Translations under genes and position numbers: made by a program
The notes under the pieces: model-generated
Told to the model about the DNA's origin: nothing
Seen by the model: only the letters and a program-made list of their open reading frames with translations
Databases searched by the model: none
Shown: piece by piece, positions 17,441-26,547 of the stretch
Position numbering within the stretch: the stretch's first letter is position 1
How the letters are laid out: the number at the start of each line of letters is the position of its first letter
NCBI RefSeq assembly: GCF_000255295.1
Contig: NC_017030.1
Span: forward strand, 1,302,001 to 1,366,000
Source: Corallococcus coralloides DSM 2259
GTDB lineage: Bacteria; Myxococcota; Myxococcia; Myxococcales; Myxococcaceae
Length of the DNA: 64,000 nt
Direction of reading: 5' to 3'

Positions 17441-18646
17441 ATGTCCTTCCCCGCGCCCACGGACCCATTGACGGGCATGCAGGCGGCCCGCTTCGGGCTG
17501 TACCTGCACTTCCCGTACTGCCTGGCCAAGTGCCCCTACTGCGACTTCGCGGTGGCGGTGGCGCGCCAGGTGCCGGAGGAGCGCTACGCGAACGCGGTGC
17601 TGGCGGAGCTGGACGCGCGCCTCGCCGCGGATCCGTCAATGCGCACGAAGCCGCTGGAGTCCCTCTTCCTGGGCGGTGGCACGCCGTCCCTGTGGCACCC
17701 CCGCTACGTGGCGCGCGTGCTGGAGGGCATCGCCGCGCGCATGTCGCTCGCCCCCGGCCTGGAGGTCTCCCTGGAGGGCAACCCGGAGCGCGCGGACGCG
17801 GAGCGCTTCGCCGGCTACCGCGCCGCGGGCATCAACCGGCTGTCGCTGGGCGTGCAGTCCTTTCAGCCGGAAACGCTGAAGGCGCTGGGCCGCGCGCACG
17901 ACGCCGCCATGGTGGAGGGCGCGGTGGCGGCGGCGCGCCAGGCGGGCTTCCCCGTGGTGGCGCTGGACTTCATCTACGGCGTGCACGGCCAGACGGTCGC
18001 GCAGGTGGAGGCGGACGCACGCCGCGCGGTGACGCTTTCGCCGGAGCACCTGTCCACCTACGCGCTGACGGTGGAGCGCGAGGTGCTGGCGGAGTCCACG
18101 CCGCTGTCCAAGCAGCTGGACCGCGGCGAGCTCTCCCTGCCGGAGGACGACGACGTGGTGGCCATGGCCCAGGTGGTGCGCGACGTGTACGGCGCCCACG
18201 GCCTCACCCGCTACGAAGTGTCCAACCACGCGCGCCCCGGCTTCAGCTCCCGGCACAACGCGCTGTACTGGACCGGCGGCGAGTACCTGGCGCTGGGCGT
18301 GGGCGCCACCGGCATGCTGCTGTCCCCCACGGCCCACCGCTACGTGAACCTCCGCAGCCCGGAGGCCTGGCTGCGCACGGTGGAGGAGGGGAGGCTCCCG
18401 GAAGCGAGCCGCGAGGACCTGGGCCCCGAGGAGCTCTTCGCCGAGCGGCTGAGCATGGGCCTGCGCCTGGTGTCGGGGGTGGACTGGGAGGCCGTCTGTG
18501 AGCGATACGGCCAGCCCGTGGAGCCCCGGCGCGCGGAGGTGGAGCGGCTGGTGGCCCACGGCTTCGCCACGCGTCATGGCCGCAGGCTGGCCCTGACGGA
18601 GCGGGGGGCGGACGTGCACAGCGCCATCTGCGCGCGGCTGTTGTAG
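17441..18646 (+). CDS. hemW: Radical SAM heme chaperone HemW
   Basis: 401 aa from ATG at 17441, which follows GAGGTTGGACCTCC. The radical SAM cluster motif is CLAKCPYC (Cys27, Cys31, Cys34), preceded by the family pattern GLYLHFPYC. SLFLGGGTPSLW is the SAM-binding glycine motif. INRLSLGVQSFQPETLKALGRAHD, DFIYGVHGQT and the C-terminal HemN_C winged helix (about 310-400) complete the HemW architecture. HemW binds heme and hands it to proteins; it lacks coproporphyrinogen dehydrogenase activity despite the older name. True HemN has an extra N-terminal extension with one further Cys, absent here. It is co-transcribed with coiled-coil and TPR genes. Confidence 0.92.
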   Translation: MSFPAPTDPLTGMQAARFGLYLHFPYCLAKCPYCDFAVAVARQVPEERYANAVLAELDARLAADPSMRTKPLESLFLGGGTPSLWHPRYVARVLEGIAARMSLAPGLEVSLEGNPERADAERFAGYRAAGINRLSLGVQSFQPETLKALGRAHDAAMVEGAVAAARQAGFPVVALDFIYGVHGQTVAQVEADARRAVTLSPEHLSTYALTVEREVLAESTPLSKQLDRGELSLPEDDDVVAMAQVVRDVYGAHGLTRYEVSNHARPGFSSRHNALYWTGGEYLALGVGATGMLLSPTAHRYVNLRSPEAWLRTVEEGRLPEASREDLGPEELFAERLSMGLRLVSGVDWEAVCERYGQPVEPRRAEVERLVAHGFATRHGRRLALTERGADVHSAICARLL

Positions 18647-18672
18647 GCGCTTCCAGGAAGGACGATTCGACC

Positions 18673-19494
18673 GTGCTGACCAAGTGGTTGATGTGGATGG
18701 GCCTCACCATGCTGACGGGCAGCCCGCTCTTGTCCCTGGGGCTGCTGGTCGTGCTGCTGTTCGCGGCGGACCGGTTCACGTTGCAGGTGCTGCCCAGCCC
18801 CATGCGCGCCTTCAAGCGGTGGCAGCGGGCGGGGGACCTCGCGGGCACCATCCTCACCAACACCCACGACCGCCGCGCCCGCGCGGAGCTGGCCGACATC
18901 CGCGTGGGCCAGAAGCGCTACCAGGAGGCGGTGGACCTCCTGCGCCCCAACCTGGACGCGGGCGACGACGACGTGGACACCCTCTACCTGCTGGGCGTGG
19001 CCTACCTGGGCGCGGGCGATTCTCCCCGGGGCGAGCTGCTGCTCACCGAGGCCGAGCGCCTGGACGCCGACTACCGGCAGGGCGCCATCGACCTGGAGCG
19101 TGGCCGCTTCCGCCTCCAGCGCGGCGACTTCAAGGGCGCGCGCGAGGCCCTGGAGCGCTTCCTCCAGGTGCGTCAGGGCTCCGTGGAGGGGCGCGTGCTC
19201 CTGGCGCGCGCGCTGGACAAGGAGGGCCTGGACGTGGAGGCGCAGGAGGCCCGCGACGCCGCCTGGCGTGAGTACGCCGTCGCCCCGCGCTTCCAGAAGC
19301 GCCGCGACCGCTGGTGGGCATACCGGGCCCGTCCGTCCCGCCCGCTGACGTACGCCGCCGTGGCCCTGGTGTTCATGGGCGTGGGGGCGTACCTGACCCG
19401 CTACCTGCCCTCGCAAGACACCTACGCCCCCTACGGCGTCTATGAGGATGATCCCTACGCCGCGGACGACATGGGCGGCGACGACGCGGAGTAG
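18673..19494 (+). CDS. Membrane-anchored TPR protein
   Basis: 273 aa from a GTG with AGGAAGGA 10 bp upstream. The start is hydrophobic (LTMLTGSPLLSLGLLVVLLFAADRF, one membrane helix), followed by about five tetratricopeptide-like helix pairs (residues ~60-215: ADIRVGQKRYQEAVDLLRPNLDAG, TLYLLGVAYLGAGDSPRGELLLTEAERL and so on). A second membrane helix follows (RPLTYAAVALVFMGVGAYLTRYL, ~225-245), and an acidic Tyr/Asp tail. TPRs mediate protein-protein contact. The gene lies 26 bp after hemW and 14 bp before the DUF4388-type gene. No specific function is recognised. Confidence 0.85.
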   Translation: MLTKWLMWMGLTMLTGSPLLSLGLLVVLLFAADRFTLQVLPSPMRAFKRWQRAGDLAGTILTNTHDRRARAELADIRVGQKRYQEAVDLLRPNLDAGDDDVDTLYLLGVAYLGAGDSPRGELLLTEAERLDADYRQGAIDLERGRFRLQRGDFKGAREALERFLQVRQGSVEGRVLLARALDKEGLDVEAQEARDAAWREYAVAPRFQKRRDRWWAYRARPSRPLTYAAVALVFMGVGAYLTRYLPSQDTYAPYGVYEDDPYAADDMGGDDAE

Positions 19495-19508
19495 TAGGCT
19501 TTCCGCGC

Positions 19509-21059
19509 ATGTTCCCCCTGCCGTCCCAGGTGTTGCGCCAGCGCGAGGGCCTGCTGGCGGACACGCCCTTCCCGCTGCTGTTGCACGCGCTGATGGTGGA
19601 GGAGCGCACCTGCACGCTGGAGCTCAAGGTGCGCCAGCGCGAGAAGCGCATCACCTTCGAGGACGGCGCGCCGGTGGCGTGCAACTCCAACCTCCTGCAC
19701 GAGACGCTGGGCAAGTACCTGGTGGAGAAGGGCCGCCTGACGGAAGGCGACTATCAGAAGTCCCTGGCGGAGAGCGTGTCCTCGGGCATGCAGCTGGGCG
19801 GGCTGCTCGTGCAGAAGGGGCTCATCAGCCCCTTCGACCTCTACAAGCAGCTCCAGGCGAACCTGGCGCACAAGCTGCTGGATTGCTTCCGCTGGACGGA
19901 GGCGAAGTACCGCCTCATCGCGGACGTGGAGCACCCGGACGCCACCGTGCGCGCCAACACCGCGCAGCTCATCCTCACCGGCGTCTCCACCCAGCTGCCC
20001 TTCGACACCGTCGCCACGCACTTCACCTTCACGGACGACCGCCGCTTCGGACAGATGCCCGGCGTGGAGTCCGCCCCCAAGCTGTCCTCCAAGGACGCGC
20101 GCCTGTTCCAGGCCCTGCGCCAGCGGCCCACCTTCAACGAGCTGCTGGAGCGCACCGGCTTCGACATGGACTCCGTGCTGCGCCGGCTCTACGCGCTGTG
20201 TCTGCTGGGCGTGGCGGGCTTCGCGGAGGACGTGGACGCGAGAGCCGAGGAGCTGGCCAGGAAGGCCCCCGCCGCCCCCGTCCCCGTGCCGGAGCCCGTC
20301 CCCACGCCGGCACCGGTGCCGTCCCATGCACCGTCGGGCACGCCCTTCGCGGACGAGGACGAGGCCGCGCGCAACGCGCTCGTGGGCGCGTTCCTCAACC
20401 ACCGCAGCCTGGATCCGTTCGCGCTGTTGGACGTGCCGGAGGACGTGCAGCCGGTGGCGCTGCGCAAGGCGTTCCTCGCCGCCGCGGACCGCTTCTCCCC
20501 GCTGCGCTTCCAGACCTCGGAGCTGAAGGAGAAGGCGGAAGGGATGCTCGCCGCGTACGCGCGGGCCTACGGCGCGCTGTCGGAGCCGGAGCAGAACGCG
20601 CTGTGGAAGAAGCGCCGGCAGGCACACCGGGAGAAGGCGCGCAGCAACACCGGCCGGCCCTCCACCGCGGAGCAGTTCCGCATCCGCACGGACCTGCTGG
20701 ACGCCACCACCCAGTTCGACGAAGCCAAGCGGCGCCTGGAGGCGCGCAACTTCGCGGGCGCCTTCGAGTACTTCGAATACGCCTGCGACATCGACCCCCG
20801 GCCGCTGTACCAGGCCCACCGCGCCTGGGCGCGCTACCTCATGAAGCCGGAGGCGCACGGCCGGCTGGTGCTCCAGGAGCTCCAGGAGCTGACGCGCCAG
20901 GAGCCCGGCCTGGAAGAGGGCTGGGCCTTCCTGGGCGACGTGGCCCGGGGCGAGGGCCAGTGGGCGCTCGCGGAGGACGCCCTGCGCAAGGCCTTCAAGC
21001 TGAACCCCCAGCAGCGCCGCTACGTGGCGCTCATCCAGGAGATCGCCCGGCGGCGGTGA
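19509..21059 (+). CDS. DUF4388-like / J-domain-like / TPR protein
   Basis: 516 aa from ATG at 19509. The N-terminal ~120 residues (GLLADTPFPLLLHALMVEERTCTLELKVRQREKRITFEDGAPVACNSNL, then LGKYLVEKGRLTEGDYQKSLAES) fit the DUF4388/PATAN type found in many myxobacterial and cyanobacterial regulators, with an added GspE_N-like helical segment. After a Pro/Val-rich linker (~255-280), residues ~300-375 look like a degenerate J domain: DPFALLDVPEDVQPVALRKAFLAAADRFSP in place of the HPD-bearing helix pair, so chaperone stimulation is doubtful. The C terminus has two to three TPR-like repeats. It is last in the hemW operon. Likely an adaptor; partners unknown. Confidence 0.8.
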   Translation: MFPLPSQVLRQREGLLADTPFPLLLHALMVEERTCTLELKVRQREKRITFEDGAPVACNSNLLHETLGKYLVEKGRLTEGDYQKSLAESVSSGMQLGGLLVQKGLISPFDLYKQLQANLAHKLLDCFRWTEAKYRLIADVEHPDATVRANTAQLILTGVSTQLPFDTVATHFTFTDDRRFGQMPGVESAPKLSSKDARLFQALRQRPTFNELLERTGFDMDSVLRRLYALCLLGVAGFAEDVDARAEELARKAPAAPVPVPEPVPTPAPVPSHAPSGTPFADEDEAARNALVGAFLNHRSLDPFALLDVPEDVQPVALRKAFLAAADRFSPLRFQTSELKEKAEGMLAAYARAYGALSEPEQNALWKKRRQAHREKARSNTGRPSTAEQFRIRTDLLDATTQFDEAKRRLEARNFAGAFEYFEYACDIDPRPLYQAHRAWARYLMKPEAHGRLVLQELQELTRQEPGLEEGWAFLGDVARGEGQWALAEDALRKAFKLNPQQRRYVALIQEIARRR

Positions 21060-21089
21060 AAAGGCCCGCCGCCGGACACGGGGCGGTGC

Positions 21090-21767
21090 CTACAGCGCCT
21101 GCAGGGCGGCGCGGTCGGACGAGGACAGCCCCTCGCCGTTGGCCAGGTGGTCGACGGCCACCTGGATGACGCCGGTGTCCTCGAACCCCAGCTTCTTGCT
21201 CGCGAGCAGGGAGTACAGCTCCTGGAACTCCTTGTACTGGACCGTGGGGCCCAGGACGTACTTGTCGTCCGGACCCGTGGTGGAGCGGTCCTGGTTGGCG
21301 CAGTACAGGAACAGCGGCACGAAGAAGCGCTCCCCCGGCGGCACCTCGATGGTGACCGTCTGCACGAGCAGGCCGTTCTGCACGTCGTCGTTCGTCGACA
21401 CGAAGAGGAGCCCCGGCGGCAGCGTCAGCGTGATGGGCGCGCCCGTGGTGTTGCGGAAGATGAGGCACAGCGTCACCTCGTCACCGCTGCCCTTGGCATC
21501 CTCCGGGAAGATGTTGTCGCACTCGATGGGGTCGTGCGCCGTGTAGCTGGTGATGGGGTTGTCCATCGTCAGCCCCGCGGGAAGCGCGAACGTCGTCCCC
21601 TCCGGCGCCGCCTTCGAATTGCCCAGGCCGGGCCCCGCGGACTTGGTGGTGCTGGTGCCACCGTCGGTCTTGGTGCCGCCGTCCGGCTTGTCGCCGTCGT
21701 CACCGCAGGCGGCCAGCAACGCCACCGCCAGCACCACGCCCATTCGCTTCGCCACGTGCCAGTTCAT
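21090..21767 (-). CDS. Putative lipoprotein, Asp/Gly/Lys-rich N terminus
   Basis: 225 aa from ATG at 21767, chosen because GGGAGA lies 8 bp upstream and a signal peptide starts directly (MNWHVAKRMGVVLAVALLAAC). The lipobox LLAAC puts the lipidated Cys at residue 21. It is followed by a low-complexity DDGDKPDGGTKTDGG tether. The body (about 50-225) is beta-rich, with a pattern (VTLCLIFRNTTGAPITLTLPPGLLF... VTIEVPPGERFFVPLFLYCANQ) resembling an immunoglobulin-like or thioester-like domain with two cysteines that may pair. I do not recognise a named family. It is divergent from the Tad-like cluster. Confidence 0.8.
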   Translation of the reverse strand: MNWHVAKRMGVVLAVALLAACGDDGDKPDGGTKTDGGTSTTKSAGPGLGNSKAAPEGTTFALPAGLTMDNPITSYTAHDPIECDNIFPEDAKGSGDEVTLCLIFRNTTGAPITLTLPPGLLFVSTNDDVQNGLLVQTVTIEVPPGERFFVPLFLYCANQDRSTTGPDDKYVLGPTVQYKEFQELYSLLASKKLGFEDTGVIQVAVDHLANGEGLSSSDRAALQAL

Positions 21768-21995
21768 GGATTCGTCTCCCTGCGTCTCAACGCGAATGCC
21801 CGTGCCAACCATGGCATACGCACAGCGTCAAGCACCCAGGGCCCCGGCCGGCCCGATAATGTCCGCAAGCCCGGAGGCCGGGCCTGCATTCCCGGCCACT
21901 TGGCCGATTCCCGCCGAACCTACGGGCGGTATGGTAACGGCACAATGGGTCGGGAAGACTCCCACCTTGGGGTATTTTCAGTACAGGGGCGAAGC

Positions 21996-22766
21996 ATGAG
22001 GCGCGGCAACGAATCAGGCCAGGCGGCGGTGGAGACGGCCATCGTCTTGCCCCTGTTCGTGTTCATGCTGCTGGGCATCCTCCAGCTGGGATTGATGCAC
22101 CAGGCCCGGCTCCTCACGAAGTACGCGGCCTACAAGGCCGTGCGCGCCGGCTCCATCCACAACGCGGACATCCCCACCATGGAGAAGGCCGCCCTCGCGG
22201 TGCTGCTGCCCATGGTGAGCACGGCCGCCAGCGGGGGCGCGGAGATCATCAAGCCCATCACCAGCGCGGGCGACTTCAAGTCCAAGTTCGAGTCCGGCGA
22301 CATCGGCAGGAACCAGATGGGGGACGCCTCCGGCCTGAAGTTCGCGGAGGTCACCATCTGCAACCCCCTCAAGGGGGACCTGAACTCCGGCTCCCACGGC
22401 AACAAGGAGATGGACTTCGATGATCCGAAGGTCGCCTCCGGTGACCAGGGCTGGGCGGACAGCCTGCGCACCAAGCTGAGCGTGCAGGTGACGTTCAACT
22501 ACCGCCTGCCCATCCCGTTCGCGGACGTCGTCATCTACAACATCGCGCGCGGCCGGGACCTGCCGTACGTGCTTCGCCTGGGCAAGGACTCGGAGCGGGA
22601 CGAGTTCATCGTCAAGAAGATGTCCAGGTACGACGCCGCGGCGAACAACAAGCTCTACATCCTGCCCATCCGCGCCACGTACATCATGCGGATGCACTCC
22701 AACCTCTACCTCACCCAGAAGGAACTTCCGGAGGAGAACGAATGCATCTTCACGTTCGAACCGTGA
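21996..22766 (+). CDS. TadE-like pseudopilin
   Basis: 256 aa from ATG at 21996. The N terminus ESGQAAVETAIVLPLFVFMLLGILQLGLMHQARLLTKYAAYKAVRAG is a TadE-like segment: short basic lead, a Glu five residues into the hydrophobic helix and a 20-residue hydrophobic stretch. The rest (~60-256) is an exported domain with no named family. TadE/F/G are minor, pilin-like components of Flp/Tad pili, inserted in the inner membrane. First of six genes in one direction, with the next overlapping by 25 bp. No prepilin peptidase, ATPase (TadA) or secretin genes are nearby. Confidence 0.85.
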   Translation: MRRGNESGQAAVETAIVLPLFVFMLLGILQLGLMHQARLLTKYAAYKAVRAGSIHNADIPTMEKAALAVLLPMVSTAASGGAEIIKPITSAGDFKSKFESGDIGRNQMGDASGLKFAEVTICNPLKGDLNSGSHGNKEMDFDDPKVASGDQGWADSLRTKLSVQVTFNYRLPIPFADVVIYNIARGRDLPYVLRLGKDSERDEFIVKKMSRYDAAANNKLYILPIRATYIMRMHSNLYLTQKELPEENECIFTFEP

Positions 22767-24301
22767 GGTCCGCCTCGCGGCCCAAGCGCGGCCACCGCGG
22801 CCAGGCCCTGGTGCTCGCGTGCCTGTCCTTCCTGTTGCTCGCGTTGATGACGACGCTGAGCTTCAACCTGAGCCACGCCCTGCGGGAGAAGATGAGCCTG
22901 CAGCAGCACAGCGACGCGCTGGCCTATTCCATGGGCGTCGTGGAGGCGCGCGCGCTCAACTACTACGCGGCCAGCAACCGGGCCATCGCGGCCACCTACG
23001 TGGGCATGACGTCCGCGCACGGCTACATGGCCGCCGCCAGCGCCACCGGCGACATGATGCGCGCCGGGCAGATGAGCTTCTTCATCATCGCCGCGCTGGA
23101 GGTCGCGCAGTGCCCGCCCTACAACTTCCAGCACTGCTTCGACGCGATTGAAGCGCTGATGATCGCCATGGACTACAGCTCCAAGGCCAGTGACTACGAC
23201 TCCAAGGTCAAGGACGTGGAGGACAAGTTCAACAAGGTCATCCACGACCTGAACGGCATGGCCAACAGCATCCACGACACGCAGAAGGCGGCGCACCGCG
23301 CCGCGCGCAACGCCCTGCGTGACGGCCAGTCCGCCAGCCTGTCGGACATGACCGACTACAGCGTCCCCGGCGCGTCCTCGCTCAACTCGTCCGTGGGCGG
23401 GCTGAACGCGGAGGAGTTCGACTGCGCGGTGGACGGGATGAACTGCCAGCGCCAGGGCTCCAGCAACAAGGCCCGCGCGCAGGTGATGACGGAGATCTCC
23501 AACGCCTCGCGCCCCGGCTGGGCCGCCAACCGCAGCCTCCCGGTCATCATGAACGGGCTGCCCACCTACTACAAAAGCGACTTCATCAAGGACCTGCTCA
23601 AGGACATCCCGGGTGAGGGCACGCACGTCATCATGGGGCACCAGGGCACGGCCAAGGTCGCCCAGACCAAGAGCAACATCCACGGCCCCGGCCAGGTCAC
23701 CGGCAACGAGGGCAAGGTCGTGGTCGCGGACGAGCACGGCACCCTCATGTCTCAGTGGCGCCACGGCTTCGGCGTGGGCACCTACAAGGCCGTGGTGGAG
23801 AGCAGCGAGAACGGCGGCAGCCACGAGCCTGGCGGCGCGCACAACGGCCAGCACGACGAGTTCAAGGGCATCAACACCAAGGACCTGATGAGCTGCTCGG
23901 GCAGCGGCAACTGCTTCATGAAGTTCCGCGCCAGCGACGACCCCAGCACGGACTGGGGCCAGCCGCACGTCTACAGCTACGTCACCAAGCAGTTCTTCGT
24001 GGGCGACAAGAACAAGGCGCCCTGGGAGCTCAACGACAGCGGCGCCTTCACGCTCACGCACGGCGCCCAGGGGGACGGCCAGCTGCGGCTGGCGCCCGGT
24101 GAGGGCGCGGCGCTCTCCAAGGCGCTCGTCTACTACCACCGCCTGGGCCCCAACGGCTGGAAGGAGGCCCCGGGCCTCTTCAACCCGTACTGGCGCGTGA
24201 AGCTGCACCCGTTCACCGCCCAGGAGGCCGCGCGCGTGCTCAACCGCGCCGGCAACGGCGACGCGGCGGACCTCGCCAGCGCCAAGGACCTGGCCCTATG
24301 A
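22742..24301 (+). CDS. TadG-like pilus/envelope protein
   Basis: 519 aa from ATG at 22742 with an ideal GGAGGAGAA upstream, located inside the end of the preceding gene. The N terminus HRGQALVLACLSFLLLALMTTLSFNLSHALREKMSLQQHSDALAYSMG is the TadG-like start: GQ-lead, hydrophobic helix, then a helical segment with QQHSDALAYS, similar to the KxxLQxAADAAALA stretch of TadG. The large remaining part is rich in Ser, Asn, Gly and His, without a recognised von Willebrand A domain. It would stand on the inner membrane with its bulk outside. The stop overlaps the next start (ATGA). Confidence 0.82.
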   Translation: MHLHVRTVRSASRPKRGHRGQALVLACLSFLLLALMTTLSFNLSHALREKMSLQQHSDALAYSMGVVEARALNYYAASNRAIAATYVGMTSAHGYMAAASATGDMMRAGQMSFFIIAALEVAQCPPYNFQHCFDAIEALMIAMDYSSKASDYDSKVKDVEDKFNKVIHDLNGMANSIHDTQKAAHRAARNALRDGQSASLSDMTDYSVPGASSLNSSVGGLNAEEFDCAVDGMNCQRQGSSNKARAQVMTEISNASRPGWAANRSLPVIMNGLPTYYKSDFIKDLLKDIPGEGTHVIMGHQGTAKVAQTKSNIHGPGQVTGNEGKVVVADEHGTLMSQWRHGFGVGTYKAVVESSENGGSHEPGGAHNGQHDEFKGINTKDLMSCSGSGNCFMKFRASDDPSTDWGQPHVYSYVTKQFFVGDKNKAPWELNDSGAFTLTHGAQGDGQLRLAPGEGAALSKALVYYHRLGPNGWKEAPGLFNPYWRVKLHPFTAQEAARVLNRAGNGDAADLASAKDLAL

Positions 24302-25386
24302 GCACCGTGCACCCGAAGAGCCGCCGCGTCCGGGGCGCCGCCTCCGTGGAGATGGCGCTCTCGATGATCGTCCTCATCCCCATCTTCATGTACGCGCTCT
24401 TCCTGGATGACCTCCTGCGCTACTCGCTGGACGCGCAGGAGGCCGCGGTGACGACCATCTGGGACTTCACCACGCAGGACTACACCAAGGCGCTCAAGCA
24501 GAGCGGCGGTGGCGGCAGCGGTCCCCAGGGCGGCAGCTCCAACGTGCAGCACAACGCCCGCCTCACCTACTGCGACCACGAGTCCGGCATCGACCGGCCG
24601 GACGTCATGGCCGGCAGCAACTACGCGGACTGCGAGGACACGGACCACCACCTGGCCGTCGTCGCCCACGTGTGCTGGATGAACAGCAACGCCAAGCAGG
24701 TGACGTGCGAGGCGCCGGACAACGGCGCCGGGTCGCTGGGCGGAGGACTCCCGGGCCAGTACCGCAGCCGGTTCTCCAACGGCGGCCTCATCCAGTGCTC
24801 CGCCCGCGCGGTGGTGGAGAACTACCTGCTGCCCGAGGAGTTCCTGCCGGAGTTCAGCAAGAACGAGAAGCTGACCAAGAAGAACTGGAAGCAGGAGGGG
24901 GTGGCCCAGGTCCACGAGAACGCCCAGCAGGGCACGGGCGGCGAGGACGGCAATGCGTACTTCCTCAAGGAGCAGCGCATGGCCATCATCACGGACACGT
25001 GGGCGCTGACGGAGGACGCGGACATCTCCCCGTCGGACTCCAGCGGTGAGATGTATGACCGCACGGAGCTTGTCTACACGCGGCTCCAGCCCGGCTATCA
25101 GACCATGAGCAACCACATGCGGGACTTCCGGTCCGCGCTCACCGAGGACCTGCTGGACAGCATGATGCTGTACGCCTTCGAGGACTCCCCGTCTGACCCG
25201 TACCTGTCCATCCACCCGCACCTGGCCAACATGCAGACCCCGGCCAACACCGTGGACCAGGAGGGCAGCACCCGCTACTTCAACCAGGAGTGGCGCGACT
25301 GGGACAACGACAAGAACCAGGACACCTACAAGCACTCGGACCGCGGTGAGTGGTACATGGGGTGCAAGGATCCGGAGTCGTGCTGA
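24298..25386 (+). CDS. TadE-like pseudopilin, second
   Basis: 362 aa. The N terminus SRRVRGAASVEMALSMIVLIPIFMYALFLDDLLRYSLDAQEAAVTTIWDF again has the TadE layout (small residues, a Glu at helix position 5, hydrophobic helix). The remaining ~300 residues are exported, polar and contain eight or so cysteines, which may form disulfides in the periplasm. No family name recognised for that part. Start overlaps the previous stop by 4 bp; the following gene starts inside it. Confidence 0.8.
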   Translation: MSTVHPKSRRVRGAASVEMALSMIVLIPIFMYALFLDDLLRYSLDAQEAAVTTIWDFTTQDYTKALKQSGGGGSGPQGGSSNVQHNARLTYCDHESGIDRPDVMAGSNYADCEDTDHHLAVVAHVCWMNSNAKQVTCEAPDNGAGSLGGGLPGQYRSRFSNGGLIQCSARAVVENYLLPEEFLPEFSKNEKLTKKNWKQEGVAQVHENAQQGTGGEDGNAYFLKEQRMAIITDTWALTEDADISPSDSSGEMYDRTELVYTRLQPGYQTMSNHMRDFRSALTEDLLDSMMLYAFEDSPSDPYLSIHPHLANMQTPANTVDQEGSTRYFNQEWRDWDNDKNQDTYKHSDRGEWYMGCKDPESC

Positions 25387-26240
25387 AGGAGTGGGTCTCG
25401 CATCCCGCCTTCCGCACCGCGTCGGTGCTGGTGTCGGTGGCGGTGGCGGGCATCCTCATTGGCATGGGCTGGGAGGAAGCGCGCTACGGCGGCGTCCGCA
25501 CGGAGCTGGAGCGGGCGGAGGCCGCGGCGGACGAGCTGGACCAGGCGGCGCAGCGCACCCCGGGCCGCTCCAAGCGGGATGAGGCCATCCTCGCGCGCAC
25601 GCTGTCGTACTTCCCGCCCTATCCCAACGGCGGCCGTCCGGAGGCGCTGGCCGCGGACTATCTGGGCCCGGACACGCCCATCGCGGTGGCGTGGTTCTCC
25701 ACGCAGGACTCGTCGGACCAGGTGCTGCAGCACTACCGCAAGTTCCTCCTGGATGAGGGCCTGCCCGTCGTGGGCGTGCGCTTCAACGACAACGCCGGCT
25801 ACGTGGGCTACTGGGTCCCCAAGGATGACGAGGTGCGGCTGATGTCCACGCTGCACCAGGGCGGAGAGACGATGGTCTTCGTCTCCTCCGCGCGCATGCG
25901 CAACTACCTGGAGCGCGCGGGCCGGGTGCCCGCGGGCGTCCCGGTGCCCCGGAACCTGCAGGACATCGCGTCGCTGTCCCTGCGGATGGAGGGCGCCACC
26001 AACATCACCGTGTCCGGCCGGGTGCCGGAGGCGGAGCTCCCCGCCGTGGAGCAGGCCTACCGCGCCCAGCTGCGGGACCAGGGCTGGAGCGTGTCGGAGG
26101 CCCGCCAGGCGGGCTTCCAGGAAACCGAGTTGACCCTGACGCGCCCGGGGCTGCGCGGACAGGCCTCCTTGCGGCAACCTTCCGCGCAGCGCGTGGTGGA
26201 CTTCCACCTGTCGCTGATGCGGTCCCAGGCCGCGCCATGA
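25380..26240 (+). CDS. Membrane-anchored hypothetical protein of the Tad-like cluster
   Basis: 286 aa from the GTG at 25380, which overlaps the preceding stop by 7 bp; an earlier in-frame GTG at 25350 is possible. Residues ~10-30 form a membrane helix (FRTASVLVSVAVAGILIGMGW), followed by a coiled segment (ELERAEAAADELDQ) and a periplasmic part with two alpha/beta stretches (residues ~70-170 and ~195-285). The second has SGRVPEAELPAVEQAYRAQLRDQGW, resembling small beta-alpha folds that mediate assembly. No named family. Context suggests a role with the pseudopilins. Confidence 0.75.
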   Translation: MLKEWVSHPAFRTASVLVSVAVAGILIGMGWEEARYGGVRTELERAEAAADELDQAAQRTPGRSKRDEAILARTLSYFPPYPNGGRPEALAADYLGPDTPIAVAWFSTQDSSDQVLQHYRKFLLDEGLPVVGVRFNDNAGYVGYWVPKDDEVRLMSTLHQGGETMVFVSSARMRNYLERAGRVPAGVPVPRNLQDIASLSLRMEGATNITVSGRVPEAELPAVEQAYRAQLRDQGWSVSEARQAGFQETELTLTRPGLRGQASLRQPSAQRVVDFHLSLMRSQAAP

Positions 26241-26265
26241 GCCCGGCACGGAGAGAGAGGGAACG

Positions 26266-26547
26266 ATGACCCGTTTCAAGAAGCAGGTCCTGATGCTGTC
26301 GCTGGGCGCGGGCGCGCTCTTGTGGGGCCCGCAGGCCTTCGCCGGCGCCAGCTGCGAGCGCCGCTGCGCGGACGACAAGGCGAAGTTCGAGAAGGTCTGC
26401 AAGGAGAAGGCGAAGAACGCCATCCCCTACTGCGTGAAGGTCGCCGGCCAGGCGCGCGACAAGTGCATGAACCAGTGCCGCACCGGCAAGAAGGGCGGTG
26501 GTGGCGACACGAAGATGGAGGCGCCCGGTGAAGAACACGCGCACTAG
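26266..26547 (+). CDS. Small Cys-rich secreted protein
   Basis: 93 aa from ATG at 26266 with GAGAGAGGGAACG upstream. A clear signal peptide (LMLSLGAGALLWGPQAFA, cleavage AFA-GA) precedes a short domain with five or six cysteines in CERRC, VCKEK, YCVK, CMNQC pairs, then a Gly/Lys-rich tail with Glu and His. The paired CxxxC motifs suggest disulfide-bonded helices. The Flp-like gene starts within its last 20 bp, so translation is coupled. Family unknown. Confidence 0.78.
   Translation: MTRFKKQVLMLSLGAGALLWGPQAFAGASCERRCADDKAKFEKVCKEKAKNAIPYCVKVAGQARDKCMNQCRTGKKGGGGDTKMEAPGEEHAH

Noticed and set aside
14722-17529. 935-aa reverse-strand ORF
   Set aside because: Shadow of the coiled-coil gene; the reverse frame has a rich Leu/Arg/Gly pattern typical of antisense GC codons.
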